A DNA stretch of 64,000 nt from Methylococcaceae bacterium UBA6146. Its GTDB lineage: Bacteria; Pseudomonadota; Gammaproteobacteria; Methylococcales; Methylomonadaceae. The first letter of the stretch is position 1. Each line of letters starts with the position of its first letter. The DNA is taken from the NCBI GenBank assembly GCA_002422395.1, contig DIUY01000002.1:62001-126000 (forward strand), in the 5' to 3' direction. The position numbers were made by a program, and so were the translations under genes. The notes beneath the pieces were generated by a model. It was not told where the DNA came from and made no database searches. It worked only from the letters and a program-made list of their open reading frames with translations. Below are positions 51,115 to 60,837 of the stretch, piece after piece.

Positions 51115-51399
51115 TTATTTTTTTATCGCCCGTTGTCGTCTTGCCTCTTTAGGATCGTGATGCAAGGCGCGATAAATTTCCACTCTGTCAGCCTGTTTTA
51201 ATGGCTGGCCCAGTTTGCAGACGTTAGCGAAAATACCCACGTTTAAAGCCGATTTGGCAATTTCAGGAAAACGCTCCAGCAACCTAGAGGCCGTTATTGC
51301 GGTTTCTACATCGCTGCCTTCAGGTAATTTCACCGTGACAATTACTTGTTGCCCAGCCGTAGCGTAAGCAACTTCAATATCAATCAACGTCTCAGGCAT
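51115..51399 (-). CDS. rnfH: RnfH family ubiquitin-like protein
   Basis: This 94-residue protein begins MPETLIDIEVAYATAGQQVIVTVKLPEGSDVETAI and ends in a charged tail. VGIFANVCKLGQPLKQADRVEIYRAL is the RnfH beta-grasp core. The function is unsettled. The chosen start at 51399 (CAT at 51397-51399) overlaps the ratA end by eight bases, the common ratA-rnfH arrangement of gammaproteobacteria. A longer open frame to 51585 lies in a different frame of ratA and is not the real start. Confidence 0.92.
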   Translation of the reverse strand: MPETLIDIEVAYATAGQQVIVTVKLPEGSDVETAITASRLLERFPEIAKSALNVGIFANVCKLGQPLKQADRVEIYRALHHDPKEARRQRAIKK

Positions 51400-51823
51400 A
51401 AATTTGTTTGGCGCGTTGGGTAAATGAACTGACCATCGTGTTGCAGATTTGGTTGAACACGGCACCAAAAGCCAAGCTGGCAAGTTTTCCTGACATTTCA
51501 AATTCCAGATCCAGGGAGATTTTGCTGGCATCTTCGCGCAGGGGCATAAAATTCCAGACCCCTTCGAGATACGAAAAAGGACCATCCAGTAACGAAACCG
51601 TTATTTTTCCACCGCTATCAATCCGGTTGCGGGTTGAAAAAGCTTTTTTAAAACCGCCTTTAGAAATTAACAGTTCCGCTTCGACGAAATCAGTTTCGCG
51701 TTTAATAATGCGGCTGCCGCTACACCAAGGCAGGAATTGCGGATAAGCTTCGATGTCGTTGACCAGATCAAACATTTGTTGCGCCGAAAATTTAACCAAG
51801 GCGCTCTTTTGCACGATAGTCAT
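51392..51823 (-). CDS. ratA: RatA ribosome-association toxin-family protein (SRPBCC fold)
   Basis: This 143-residue START/SRPBCC protein begins TIVQKSALVKFSAQQMFDLVNDIEAYPQFLPWCSGSRI. LDGPFSYLEGVWNFMPL and FEMSGKLASLAFGAVFNQICNTMVSSF are family-typical. E. coli RatA blocks 70S formation when overproduced; homologues also resemble coenzyme Q-binding Coq10. It is coupled to rnfH. The transporter gene ends three bases before this start. Confidence 0.92.
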   Translation of the reverse strand: MTIVQKSALVKFSAQQMFDLVNDIEAYPQFLPWCSGSRIIKRETDFVEAELLISKGGFKKAFSTRNRIDSGGKITVSLLDGPFSYLEGVWNFMPLREDASKISLDLEFEMSGKLASLAFGAVFNQICNTMVSSFTQRAKQIYA

Positions 51824-51825
51824 TG

Positions 51826-53187
51826 TTATAGCACTCCGAGCACATCCAAAAAGACAAGAAACACGGCTGAAGGCGCAATGTATTTGATTAGAAATTGCCA
51901 GACTTGAAAGCTTTTTTGATCAGGCATGGCAAGCTCCTGTCCGCTGTGTTGTTGCCTCATAACCCAGCCGGCAAATAATGCGATTGCCAAACTGCCGATA
52001 GGCAGCATTAAATTGGATGTTAAATAGTCGATCAATTCAAAGAAGGTGTTGCCAAAAATTTTGAATTCCGACCCGCTGTTAAAGGAAAACACACTGCCAA
52101 AACCCAGCACCCAAACCGCCAATCCTGAGCGGATACACGCCTGCTCACGGCTCATGTTTTTGCATTCGATCAACCAAGTGACTGCCGGTTCGATCAATGC
52201 GATGGAGGAGGACAGCGCGGCAAACACCAGCATGATAAAAAATAATAGCCCAAACAGCCAGCCGCCCGGCATATTGCCAAAGGCGATTGGCAAGGTCTCA
52301 AAAATTAACCCGGCCCCTAAATTAGGTTGCAACCCGTAGCTAAACACCAAGGGAAAAATGACCAGGCCGGCCAATAAAGCAAACACCGTATCGGCGACAG
52401 CAATGATTATTGACGCGTTGGTGATAGAGATGTTTTTGGGCAAATAAGCACCATAAATCAGCACCGAACCCATACCAATCCCTAATGAGAAAAACGCTTG
52501 CCCCATGGCAACCAAGATTGAGTTGGCGCTCAGTTTGCTAAAGTCAGGATAAAACAAAAACTTAAGCCCTTGAAAATAGCCGCTGGTGGTCATGCTATAA
52601 GCCAGCAACAGCACCATGACCCCAAAGAGCGCCGGTATCATAAAGCGCACCGCTTTTTCCATGCCGTCATAAATGCCACGGGCAACAATTATCATGGTTG
52701 CGAGCATGAATAGGGTGTGCCAGAAAATTAAGCGCATGGGGCTGGCAATAAAATCATCAAAAATAGCTTTGGTTGCCGTTGCATCCGCGCCAGAAAAACT
52801 GCCCGTAAAGGCTTTTAAAACATAAGCGCTCGCCCAGCCGGCAACCACACTGTAATAAGACAAAATCAGAAAGCCGGCAACAATTCCCACACCGCCTAAA
52901 TAACGCCAGTTTTTGTCCGCTCCGGCTTCTTGGGCTAATGCAGCCAGCGTGTCAACCGGGTTTTTACGGCCTCGCCGGCCCAGCATCACTTCGGCCATCA
53001 TGATAGGGATGCCTATTAGCGCCACACACAACAAATAAACGAACACAAACGCGCCACCGCCATTCTCTCCGGTGATGTAAGGGAATTTCCAGATATTGCC
53101 TAGACCTACTGCCGAGCCGGTTGCGGCCATAATAAAGGCCATACGCGATGACCATTCACCATGTTGTGATTTGTTTGTATCCGTCAT
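51826..53187 (-). CDS. Sodium-dependent transporter (NSS/SNF family)
   Basis: This 453-residue inner-membrane symporter of the LeuT fold has about 11-12 helices. The helix-1 signature GSAVGLGNIWKFPYITGENGGGAF includes the unwound Na+/substrate loop, and helix 8 has ALSSSIALIEPAVTWLIE. NSS members take up amino acids or other small solutes driven by Na+; the substrate is unknown. Adjacent downstream ratA starts three bases on, so one transcript is likely. It is divergent from smpB. Confidence 0.92.
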   Translation of the reverse strand: MTDTNKSQHGEWSSRMAFIMAATGSAVGLGNIWKFPYITGENGGGAFVFVYLLCVALIGIPIMMAEVMLGRRGRKNPVDTLAALAQEAGADKNWRYLGGVGIVAGFLILSYYSVVAGWASAYVLKAFTGSFSGADATATKAIFDDFIASPMRLIFWHTLFMLATMIIVARGIYDGMEKAVRFMIPALFGVMVLLLAYSMTTSGYFQGLKFLFYPDFSKLSANSILVAMGQAFFSLGIGMGSVLIYGAYLPKNISITNASIIIAVADTVFALLAGLVIFPLVFSYGLQPNLGAGLIFETLPIAFGNMPGGWLFGLLFFIMLVFAALSSSIALIEPAVTWLIECKNMSREQACIRSGLAVWVLGFGSVFSFNSGSEFKIFGNTFFELIDYLTSNLMLPIGSLAIALFAGWVMRQQHSGQELAMPDQKSFQVWQFLIKYIAPSAVFLVFLDVLGVL

Positions 53188-53279
53188 TTGAGAGCCTCAA
53201 AAACTCATTTAGTAGTAATATCAGGTAAAATAACAAGATTATACCTTTACGTCAGTTTAAAAATCACCCCTAACAGATC

Positions 53280-53765
53280 ATGGCCGAAAAAAAGTCGAAA
53301 AAAAATAAAACACAGCAAAACAATACGATTGCCGTTAATCGGCAAGCGACGCATGAATACTTTATTGAAGAACGTTTTGAAGCCGGGCTAGTTTTAGAGG
53401 GTTGGGAAGTTAAAAGCTTACGGTCTGGGCGGGTGCAGCTAAAAGAGAGCTATGTGGTCATTAGGCGCGGCGAAGCTTTTTTGTCCGGCGCACATATTTC
53501 CCCCTTGTTGTCGGCATCGACGCATGTCAACCCCGATGCCGTGCGTTCTAAAAAATTGCTCCTGAACCGGCATGAACTCAACAAACTGATCGGCGCCGTC
53601 GAGCGTAAGGGTTACACCATAATACCGCTATCAATGTATTGGAAAAATGGTCGGGCCAAGCTGGAGATCGGTCTGGCGAAAGGCAAACAGTTGCATGACA
53701 AACGCGCTTCGTCCAAAGATCGCGACTGGCAGCGTGAAAAAGCCCGCATCATGAAGAAGGCTTAG
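53280..53765 (+). CDS. smpB: SsrA-binding protein SmpB
   Basis: SmpB carries tmRNA to stalled ribosomes. It has the OB-fold core NRQATHEYFIEERFEAGLVLEGWEVKSLRSGRVQLKESYV, the conserved GAHISP, HELNKLIGAVERKGYTIIPLSMYWKNGRAKLEI and the C-terminal KGKQLHDKRASSKDRDWQREKARIMKKA, which forms the decoding-centre helix. At 161 residues it is normal. The ssrA gene is not in the window. It is divergent from the NSS transporter. Confidence 0.97.
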   Translation: MAEKKSKKNKTQQNNTIAVNRQATHEYFIEERFEAGLVLEGWEVKSLRSGRVQLKESYVVIRRGEAFLSGAHISPLLSASTHVNPDAVRSKKLLLNRHELNKLIGAVERKGYTIIPLSMYWKNGRAKLEIGLAKGKQLHDKRASSKDRDWQREKARIMKKA

Positions 53766-53819
53766 GCTTCCACTAGCAAATACTAAAAGCACACTTTCCC
53801 CACACTCAATTATCTGATT

Positions 53820-54386
53820 ATGAACACACACGCAAATCTCCTGTCGGCAGACAACAGCCTGTTAGTTGTTGTCGATTTACAGACCAAACTAACCGCCGTT
53901 ATGCCTCAAACAGAGGCCGAACTGATGCTTGCCAACACTTCCAGCCTGCTCGAAGCGGCCGCTAGTTTAGCTGTCCCCGTATTATTGACGGAACAATACC
54001 CCAAAGGCCTAGGCGCCACCGACCCGGCTATTGCCCAGAAGTTACCGGAAACCACGCAGGTTTTTGACAAAACCGGGTTTTCCTGCTGTGCAGCTAGCGG
54101 CTTTCAAGACGCGCTTTTGGGTTCAGGGTGCAAACAAATTGTCCTGGTCGGTCAAGAAGCCCATGTCTGTGTGTTACAAACGGCACTAGAGCTGGCTTTT
54201 AGCGGCTATGAAGTGTATATCGTCGAAGATGCGGTCTGCTCGCGCAAGGCCGAGCATAAATTTTATGCTTTGCAACGGTTACAGCAGCGTGGCATCACGA
54301 TCACCAATTATGAGTCCGTGCTGTTTGAGTGGCTCAGAGATTCCGCCCATCCTGAATTCAAGCGCATCTCAGGCTGGTTACGTTAA
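53820..54386 (+). CDS. Isochorismatase-family cysteine hydrolase
   Basis: This 188-residue alpha/beta hydrolase has the Asp-Lys-Cys triad: D19 (VVVDLQTKL), K84 (FDKTGFSCC) and C117 (GQEAHVCVLQTALELA). The family includes isochorismatases, nicotinamidases and YcaC-like amidases; the absence of the nicotinamidase metal-binding histidines and the YcaC-like DLQ...AHVCV pattern favour a generic amidase of unknown substrate. It lies 54 bases after smpB on the same strand. Confidence 0.85.
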   Translation: MNTHANLLSADNSLLVVVDLQTKLTAVMPQTEAELMLANTSSLLEAAASLAVPVLLTEQYPKGLGATDPAIAQKLPETTQVFDKTGFSCCAASGFQDALLGSGCKQIVLVGQEAHVCVLQTALELAFSGYEVYIVEDAVCSRKAEHKFYALQRLQQRGITITNYESVLFEWLRDSAHPEFKRISGWLR

Positions 54387-54391
54387 ATTTA

Positions 54392-54754
54392 ATGGAACAC
54401 TTATTTATGGCTTTGCCTTTGTTTCTTGAAAAAATAAAAAACAATGTCCCCGTCAGTTTTGCTGAAACCATCGCTATCATTGACGAAAACTACCATTACC
54501 AGCCGACGGAATTTAGCAATGGCGATTTGCTGAATGCAGCTGGCACCAATGAAGGCTCATGCCGGATTTTTGCCTTCGCGTTGCTCCATCAATTAGATCC
54601 GCAGCAAACCTTAGGCTTGTTTGGCGATTACTATCGCCAAGAGGTGTTAAACGACCCGGAGGGTACGGGGCATCAAAATATCAGGAATTTTATGCGGCAA
54701 GGTTGGGGAGGCGTCCGTTTTAAAGGCCAGGCACTGACGGCTATTACTCGCTAG
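54392..54754 (+). CDS. HopJ type III effector family protein
   Basis: This 120-residue protein contains the HopJ-family signature LLNAAGTNEGSCRIFAFALLHQL and LGLFGDYYRQEVLNDPEGTGHQNIRNFM. Despite the name (from Pseudomonas syringae), homologues occur in many non-pathogens with no secretion system and their function is unknown. The first ATG at 54392 lacks a good ribosome-binding site; Met6 at 54407 is a possible alternative. It follows the cysteine hydrolase after five bases. Confidence 0.85.
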   Translation: MEHLFMALPLFLEKIKNNVPVSFAETIAIIDENYHYQPTEFSNGDLLNAAGTNEGSCRIFAFALLHQLDPQQTLGLFGDYYRQEVLNDPEGTGHQNIRNFMRQGWGGVRFKGQALTAITR

Positions 54755-54856
54755 CAAATAAAGGTTAGCCAAACGCATTATACGGCCCAGTTGCAGGTGC
54801 GGGTTTCTGCCCGCCTTGTTTTAAACCATTGCGATAGCCTCTACAGATAGATATTT

Positions 54857-57800
54857 ATGCGAGACGTGATTGATTTTTTATTTGCCACCAAACAAATGAT
54901 GCCACACGGCTTTTGCTTTCTTTGGGACCCTGCTTTGCTGTGGCTGATGGTTATTGCCAATTTAGTTACGGCACTGTCTTATTTTTCAATACCGCTTGCT
55001 TTGGGGTTTTTTGTTTATAAACGCAACGATATTACTTTTAAATGGATGCTGCTTTTGTTCAGCGTCTTTATCTTTGCCTGTGGCATCACGCATGTTTTAT
55101 CAATCGTCACTATCTGGTATCCGGTTTACGGCCTGAACGCCCTGGCAGAGGCATTTACCGCACTTGTTTCTTTAATGACAGCGGTGATGCTTTGGCCGCT
55201 TATCCCCAAAGCTTTGCGCATCCCTAGCCCGTCGAGTTTATTGCAGGCCAATAAAAAGTTGGAGGATGAAGTCCGTTATCATAAAGAAACTAAAGCACAA
55301 TTAAGCCAGCTAAACGCAGAATTAGACCGCTTAGTTGAGTTAAAAACACAGGAATTGCAGGCGAGCGAGCAGCGCTTTAGGACCATTTTTGAACAGGCGC
55401 CCCTAGGTATTGCCGTAGTCAATCCGTTGACCGGGCATTTTCAAGACATTAACCCCAAGTTCGAAGAGATTGTCGGGCGTGGTAAAGACGAGCTGATCGG
55501 TAGCGACTGGATGCGCATTACCCATCCTGAAGACATCGAAGAAAATTCGGCCAAGAATGCGCTTTTGAATGCGCAAAAAATAACGGATTTCAAAATAACA
55601 AAGCGTTATATCCGTCCTGACAATACAATTGTTTGGGTTAAATTATCGTGTGTGCCACTCAAGGCGGGGCCACTTTCCCGGCATCAACTCCGAATGGTTG
55701 AAGACATCACTGAATCCCGGTTGACGGAACAGAAAAACCTACAGTTAGGTAATATTCTGGAACAATCGACTAATGAAATCTACATCATTAATGGTAAAAC
55801 GCTACACTTTGAGCTTGTTAACCAAGGCGGCCTAAAAAATTTAGGGTATAGCCTAAATGAACTTAAAAGCATGACGCCGCTTGATATTAAAGCCGATTGT
55901 GACTTCGTGTCGTTCAATGAATTAATCAAGCCGCTGCTACACGGCAAACAACAGCAAGTGATATTTGAAGCGGTTCATCAGCGTAAAAATGGCACATGCT
56001 ACCCCGTTGAAGTCTGCCTACAACTTTATCGTAACAATCCTGACTACTTTGTTTCCATTTGCCTTGATATTAGCGGGCGCAAATCTATAGAACGGGATTT
56101 ACGGGATGAGCGGAATTTGTTGCTCAGTTTAATTAACAATATCCCCGATTATATTTTCTATAAAAATACGGCTGGCGAATATTTGCTTTGCAATCAGGCC
56201 GTTGTAAATTACCTTAACCAACCGCTTGAAAGCATTATTGGCCATACCGACTACGACTTTGTCGACCCTGTAACGGCAGAAATTTTTAGGCAGCAGGATG
56301 CGGCCATATTGGCTCAAGGAAGCCCTCTTGTTAACGAACAAAGCATCACCTTGCCAGATGGTAAGCAACTATTATTGGAAACCCTTAAAACCCCTTTCAA
56401 AAACAGTGAGGGGCATTTGTTAGGGTTGATTGGGATCGGGCACGATATTACCCAGCGTAAAGCACAGGAAGAAAAAATTACCCGACTGAGTAATTTTTAC
56501 GCCTGTCTGAGCAAAATCAACCATGCCATTGTACAAATTAATAATGAAGCGGATTTGTTTGCTGCCGTTTGTACGGTCACGGCAAGTTTGCACCATGTTA
56601 AACTCGCTTGGATAGGCCACCCTGATGCGTCCCGGCTTATCGTTCCGGTTGCGGCCGCCGGTGAACGCCAGGATTATTTGGCTAATCTGGTCATTTCTGT
56701 TGACCCTGATGTGCCAGCCGGCCAAGGGCCTAGCGGCGTTGCCTATCGTGAAAACCGTATCGTTGCGGTCAATGACTTTCAAACCAACGCCAGCACATCA
56801 CCTTGGCACGACAATTCCGAAAGGAGCTTTTCTTGGGGCGCCGGTTGTTCTGTGCCTGTTGTGCTAAACCAACAGCCTTATGTTGTGCTTAACGTATACA
56901 GTAATTTGAAGGATTTTTTTGACGAGGAAGTCTTGAAGTTATTGGCGGAATTGAGTCTTGACTTGTCCTTCGCGTTAGACTCATACATGCATGAAGCCGC
57001 CCGCAAAATCGCCGAAGAACAATTGGTGTTGTCCGCAAAAGTGTTTAGCCAAAGCCAAGAGGCCATTGTTATTACCGATAAAAACAACGAAATTCTTTCT
57101 GTCAATCGGGCGTTCACGGTTGTAACAGGCTATGAGGAACAAGAAGTTTTGGGCAAAAACCCCAAAGTTCTTGCATCCGGGCGGCAAGATAAAGAATTTT
57201 ATCGCGCCATGTGGGAGAGTTTATTGACAGACAACTTTTGGCAAGGCGAGTTGTGGAACCGTCATAAAAATGGGACGGTCTTTCCTGAATGGTTAACCAT
57301 TAGCGTGGTCCGCAGTGAAAGCGGCGAAATTGTTCATTATATTGCGACATTCACGGACATTTCCCAGCATAAAGCCGTAGAACAGCATATTGAACACCTA
57401 GCGCATTATGATCCCTTAACTAACCTGGCAAATCGCCTGTTGCTTAAATCACGGATGGATTACGAAATAATTGTTGCGGAGCGGCACCAAAAATCTTTTG
57501 CGCTGTTATTTATAGATTTGGACCATTTTAAAAACATCAATGATTCGTTAGGCCACTCTATCGGTGACCAAGTGTTGGTTGAAGTGGGTCGGCGTTTGCT
57601 TGCCTGTGTTCGGGAAGAAGACACGGTCGCCCGTTTAGGGGGGGATGAATTTGTGGTGTTGCTTGCCGACACCCATTGGAATGGTGCGGCTGTTGTTGCC
57701 AACAAAATAATTTCCCTCTTGTCTGAAACCATTTTTTACCATAATTATCAGCTACATATTACGCCCTCAATAGGCATCAGCCTGTATCCTGATAATGGCG

Positions 57801-58705
57801 AATGTTACGAAGATTTGTACAAAAATGCTGACACTGCGCTTTATCAAGCTAAAGAAAATGGCCGAAATCAATATCAATTCTTCACTTCAGCCATGCAAGA
57901 ACAGACCCAACGGCGCATGGCCATTGAAAGCTGTCTGAGGCAGGCAATCCCCCGCAATGAATTCAAGGTTTATTTTCAGCCCCAAGTGGACACCCAAACT
58001 GGGCAAATTAACGGTGCCGAAGCCTTGTTGCGTTGGCAACACCCTGAATGGGGCATGATTGCCCCGGCTGAATTTATCCCCATAGCCGAAGAATGTGGCT
58101 TAATCTTGCCCATTGGTGATTGGGTGCTAGAACAGGCCGTCGCCCAAGCCCGGCAGTGGCATGATGCAGGGTTCCCATTAACGATTGCCGTTAATCTTTC
58201 GTTGGCGCAATTTAGAGCCGATTCGCTATACGGGAAAGTGAAGCAAACGCTGGAATGCTATCACCTGCCACCGCAATACCTTGAACTGGAACTGACTGAA
58301 AGTATCGCCATGCAGAATGCGCCAATGGGCGTGGAGATAACCCACCAATTAACTGAACTTGGGGTTAAATTGTCGATTGATGATTTTGGCACGGGCTACT
58401 CATCGCTAAGTTATTTACAACAGTTTTCATTACATAAACTTAAAATAGACCAATCGTTTACCCTAAACATGGTCAGCAATAAAGACAGTGAAAATATAGT
58501 TGATGCAATTATCGGCTTGGCTAAAAGCTTAAACTTAAAAACGATTGCCGAAGGGGTTGAATCCGAACAGCAGCTGGACATGTTCAAGCAAAAACATTGT
58601 GATGGGCTTCAGGGATATTATTTTAGCGCCCCCGTTTCCGCCGATAAGTTTATCGCCTTAGTGGCGCGTCAGGCACAAAATTCTGATGGGCTTTTCGGGC
58701 GTTAA
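54857..58705 (+). CDS. Ethylene-receptor-like sensor fused to PAS-GAF-GGDEF-EAL (cyclic di-GMP enzyme)
   Basis: This 1282-residue membrane sensor has a first module (residues 13-120) of three helices matching the ethylene-binding domain of plant ETR1: MPHGFCFLWDP, LSYFSIPLALGFF (Y42, I45, P46), FIFACGITHVL (C75 and H79, the Cu(I) ligands Cys65 and His69 in ETR1) and LNALAEAFTALVSLMTAVML. The ETR1 Asp25 position is Asn35. A coiled coil (130-170) and three PAS domains (about 171-290, 295-410, 420-545) follow, then a GAF domain (about 550-710) and a fourth PAS (about 720-835). The diguanylate cyclase GGDEF is intact (928-932) and the phosphodiesterase EAL is intact (1055-1057; DDFGTGYSSL near 1174). 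The protein probably switches c-di-GMP in response to a small hydrophobic ligand (inference). Confidence 0.9.
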   Translation: MRDVIDFLFATKQMMPHGFCFLWDPALLWLMVIANLVTALSYFSIPLALGFFVYKRNDITFKWMLLLFSVFIFACGITHVLSIVTIWYPVYGLNALAEAFTALVSLMTAVMLWPLIPKALRIPSPSSLLQANKKLEDEVRYHKETKAQLSQLNAELDRLVELKTQELQASEQRFRTIFEQAPLGIAVVNPLTGHFQDINPKFEEIVGRGKDELIGSDWMRITHPEDIEENSAKNALLNAQKITDFKITKRYIRPDNTIVWVKLSCVPLKAGPLSRHQLRMVEDITESRLTEQKNLQLGNILEQSTNEIYIINGKTLHFELVNQGGLKNLGYSLNELKSMTPLDIKADCDFVSFNELIKPLLHGKQQQVIFEAVHQRKNGTCYPVEVCLQLYRNNPDYFVSICLDISGRKSIERDLRDERNLLLSLINNIPDYIFYKNTAGEYLLCNQAVVNYLNQPLESIIGHTDYDFVDPVTAEIFRQQDAAILAQGSPLVNEQSITLPDGKQLLLETLKTPFKNSEGHLLGLIGIGHDITQRKAQEEKITRLSNFYACLSKINHAIVQINNEADLFAAVCTVTASLHHVKLAWIGHPDASRLIVPVAAAGERQDYLANLVISVDPDVPAGQGPSGVAYRENRIVAVNDFQTNASTSPWHDNSERSFSWGAGCSVPVVLNQQPYVVLNVYSNLKDFFDEEVLKLLAELSLDLSFALDSYMHEAARKIAEEQLVLSAKVFSQSQEAIVITDKNNEILSVNRAFTVVTGYEEQEVLGKNPKVLASGRQDKEFYRAMWESLLTDNFWQGELWNRHKNGTVFPEWLTISVVRSESGEIVHYIATFTDISQHKAVEQHIEHLAHYDPLTNLANRLLLKSRMDYEIIVAERHQKSFALLFIDLDHFKNINDSLGHSIGDQVLVEVGRRLLACVREEDTVARLGGDEFVVLLADTHWNGAAVVANKIISLLSETIFYHNYQLHITPSIGISLYPDNGECYEDLYKNADTALYQAKENGRNQYQFFTSAMQEQTQRRMAIESCLRQAIPRNEFKVYFQPQVDTQTGQINGAEALLRWQHPEWGMIAPAEFIPIAEECGLILPIGDWVLEQAVAQARQWHDAGFPLTIAVNLSLAQFRADSLYGKVKQTLECYHLPPQYLELELTESIAMQNAPMGVEITHQLTELGVKLSIDDFGTGYSSLSYLQQFSLHKLKIDQSFTLNMVSNKDSENIVDAIIGLAKSLNLKTIAEGVESEQQLDMFKQKHCDGLQGYYFSAPVSADKFIALVARQAQNSDGLFGR

Positions 58706-58742
58706 ATTTTCGTGTCCAGCTCCTTAAACAACGTTTATGGCC

Positions 58743-60743
58743 TTACCCTAACAGCGTCTTCAACTGCGCCAAACTGGCCTTGCCCCGCTCCTTAACCACT
58801 TCCGGCGGCAGTTGCTTCTTGTTAACCCATTCCAAATCATCTTCCGGCAATTCATTTAAAAACCGGCTCGGCTCGCATTCGGACACTTCCCCGTAGCGTT
58901 TGCGGTGCGTGCAATAGCTGAACGTCAGCGTGCGTTGGGCGCGGGTGATGCCTACATAAGCAAGGCGGCGTTCTTCTTCGATATTGCCGGTGTCGATGCT
59001 GTTTTGATGGGGCAAAATATTTTCTTCCATGCCGATCAGGAACACATGCGGAAACTCCAAACCTTTGGCGGCATGCAAAGTCATCAGGCTGACCTGGTCG
59101 GCAATGTCTTCTTCTTGGTTGCGCTCTAGTATGTCCATCAGCATGATTTTGGCGACAATGGCGGATAGCGGTTGCTCGCCGGCCTCTTTATCGGCAATGC
59201 GCTTAAGCCAGTCAACCAGCTCGTAGACGTTCTTCATCTTGCGTTCGGCGGATTCTTTGGTTTTGCTGTTTTCCCGCGCCCATTGGTCGTAACCGATTTG
59301 GTCGATCATTTTTTCAATGACGGCAAAGGTGTCGCCGCGTTCGATACGGTCTGCGGTGTCGGTCACCCAATCGCGGAACTTTTCCAGCCGGTGCATGGCT
59401 TTTTCTGGGAGCCGTTGCGCCAGCCCCAATTCGGTGCTGGCGGCAAACAGGCTGATATGCCGCTCATTGGCGTAATCACCGAGCTTTTCCAGCGTGGTCG
59501 GGCCAATTTCGCGGCGGGGCGTGTTGACTATGCGCAAAAAGGCCGCATCGTCGTCGTGATTGACAAACAACCGCAAGTAAGCCAAGACATCCTTGATTTC
59601 GGTATAAGCGAAAAACGACGTGCTGCCGCTGATGAAATACGGGACATTATTCTCCCGCAAACCTTTCTCAAACAACCGTGACTGATGGTTGCCGCGATAT
59701 AAAATCGCGTAGTCCTGATAACGGCTGCCGGTTTTGAACTTATGGTGGATGATTTCCGAAACGATTTGCTGGGCTTCAACCAGTTCATCCTTATGGCTTA
59801 ACACCCGCAGCGGATCGCCGTAGCCCAACTCGCTCCACAACCGTTTTTCGAAGGCGTGGGGGTTGTTGGCGATCAGCTGGTTGGCAACTTTTAAGATGCG
59901 CCCGGTCGAGCGGTAATTCTGCTCCAGTTTGATGACTTGCAAGCGGGCGTAGTCTTTTTGCAATTGCGCCAAGTTTTCCGGTTGTGCGCCGCGCCACGCA
60001 TAAATGGACTGGTCATCATCACCCACCACGGTAAAGCGCCCCAAGTTACCCGCCAGCAATTTGACCAGTTGGTACTGGGTGATGTTGGTGTCTTGGTATT
60101 CATCCACCAACAAGTAACGGATCTTGTTTTGCCATTTTTCCAGCACGGCGGGATGCTGTTGGAACAGCAACACCGGCAACAGGATCAAATCGTCAAAATC
60201 GACGGCATTGTAGGCTTTCAGGCTGCGGATATAGTCGGCATACAGCATGGCTATCGGCAGCAAGTCAGCGGCTGAGGTTGCCAACGCTTGTTCCGGCGTG
60301 ACAAAGGCGTTTTTCCACTGCCCGATTTGCTGGGCGTAGCGGTCAACCTGATCGGCATCACCCAGCTTGGCATCATGGCTGACCAAGTTTTTCAGCAAAG
60401 TTTGCTTGTCTTGCTCATCAAACAGCGTCAGTGCGGCTTTATAGGCCAAGGTTTTATGTTCCTTGCGCAGAATCTCCAGCCCCAAGGAATGGAAAGTGGA
60501 CACCCGCAAGCCACGGCTTAATTTGTCATCAAGCAGTTTGTTGACCCGGCTCTGCATCTCCCGCGCCGCCTTATTGGTGAAGGTGACCGCCGCAATATGC
60601 CGCGCCGGGAGTCCCTGTTTAACCAGATAAGCGATTTTTTCGGTGATGACGCGCGTCTTGCCACTGCCCGCGCCCGCCAACACCAGTAACGGGTGGTCGA
60701 TGGCTTTAACGGCGGCTTGTTGTTGGGGGTTTAGTTTAGACAT
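58743..60743 (-). CDS. rep: ATP-dependent DNA helicase Rep (superfamily 1, UvrD/PcrA type)
   Basis: This 3'-5' helicase restarts replication. It has the Q-motif LNPQQQAAVKAIDHP, Walker A AGAGSGKTRVI, Walker B LLVDEYQDTN, GDDDQSIYAWRGA and the C-terminal motifs QNYRSTGRIL, TLHAAKGLEFPHVFLIG and EERRLAYVGITRAQRTL. The 666-residue length and overall pattern fit Rep better than the longer UvrD. The first possible Met at 60776 lies 11 residues upstream of the preferred MSKLNPQQQ start (60743). It reads toward the sensor gene. Confidence 0.95.
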   Translation of the reverse strand: MSKLNPQQQAAVKAIDHPLLVLAGAGSGKTRVITEKIAYLVKQGLPARHIAAVTFTNKAAREMQSRVNKLLDDKLSRGLRVSTFHSLGLEILRKEHKTLAYKAALTLFDEQDKQTLLKNLVSHDAKLGDADQVDRYAQQIGQWKNAFVTPEQALATSAADLLPIAMLYADYIRSLKAYNAVDFDDLILLPVLLFQQHPAVLEKWQNKIRYLLVDEYQDTNITQYQLVKLLAGNLGRFTVVGDDDQSIYAWRGAQPENLAQLQKDYARLQVIKLEQNYRSTGRILKVANQLIANNPHAFEKRLWSELGYGDPLRVLSHKDELVEAQQIVSEIIHHKFKTGSRYQDYAILYRGNHQSRLFEKGLRENNVPYFISGSTSFFAYTEIKDVLAYLRLFVNHDDDAAFLRIVNTPRREIGPTTLEKLGDYANERHISLFAASTELGLAQRLPEKAMHRLEKFRDWVTDTADRIERGDTFAVIEKMIDQIGYDQWARENSKTKESAERKMKNVYELVDWLKRIADKEAGEQPLSAIVAKIMLMDILERNQEEDIADQVSLMTLHAAKGLEFPHVFLIGMEENILPHQNSIDTGNIEEERRLAYVGITRAQRTLTFSYCTHRKRYGEVSECEPSRFLNELPEDDLEWVNKKQLPPEVVKERGKASLAQLKTLLG

Positions 60744-60837
60744 TGTCGGTAAAGCTGAAGATGGTTGTGCAAGCATCTAAAAATAACTTCATTCCTATTC
60801 GTCCTTTAATACTTGAAACGCTTGGTTGATTTCAATT

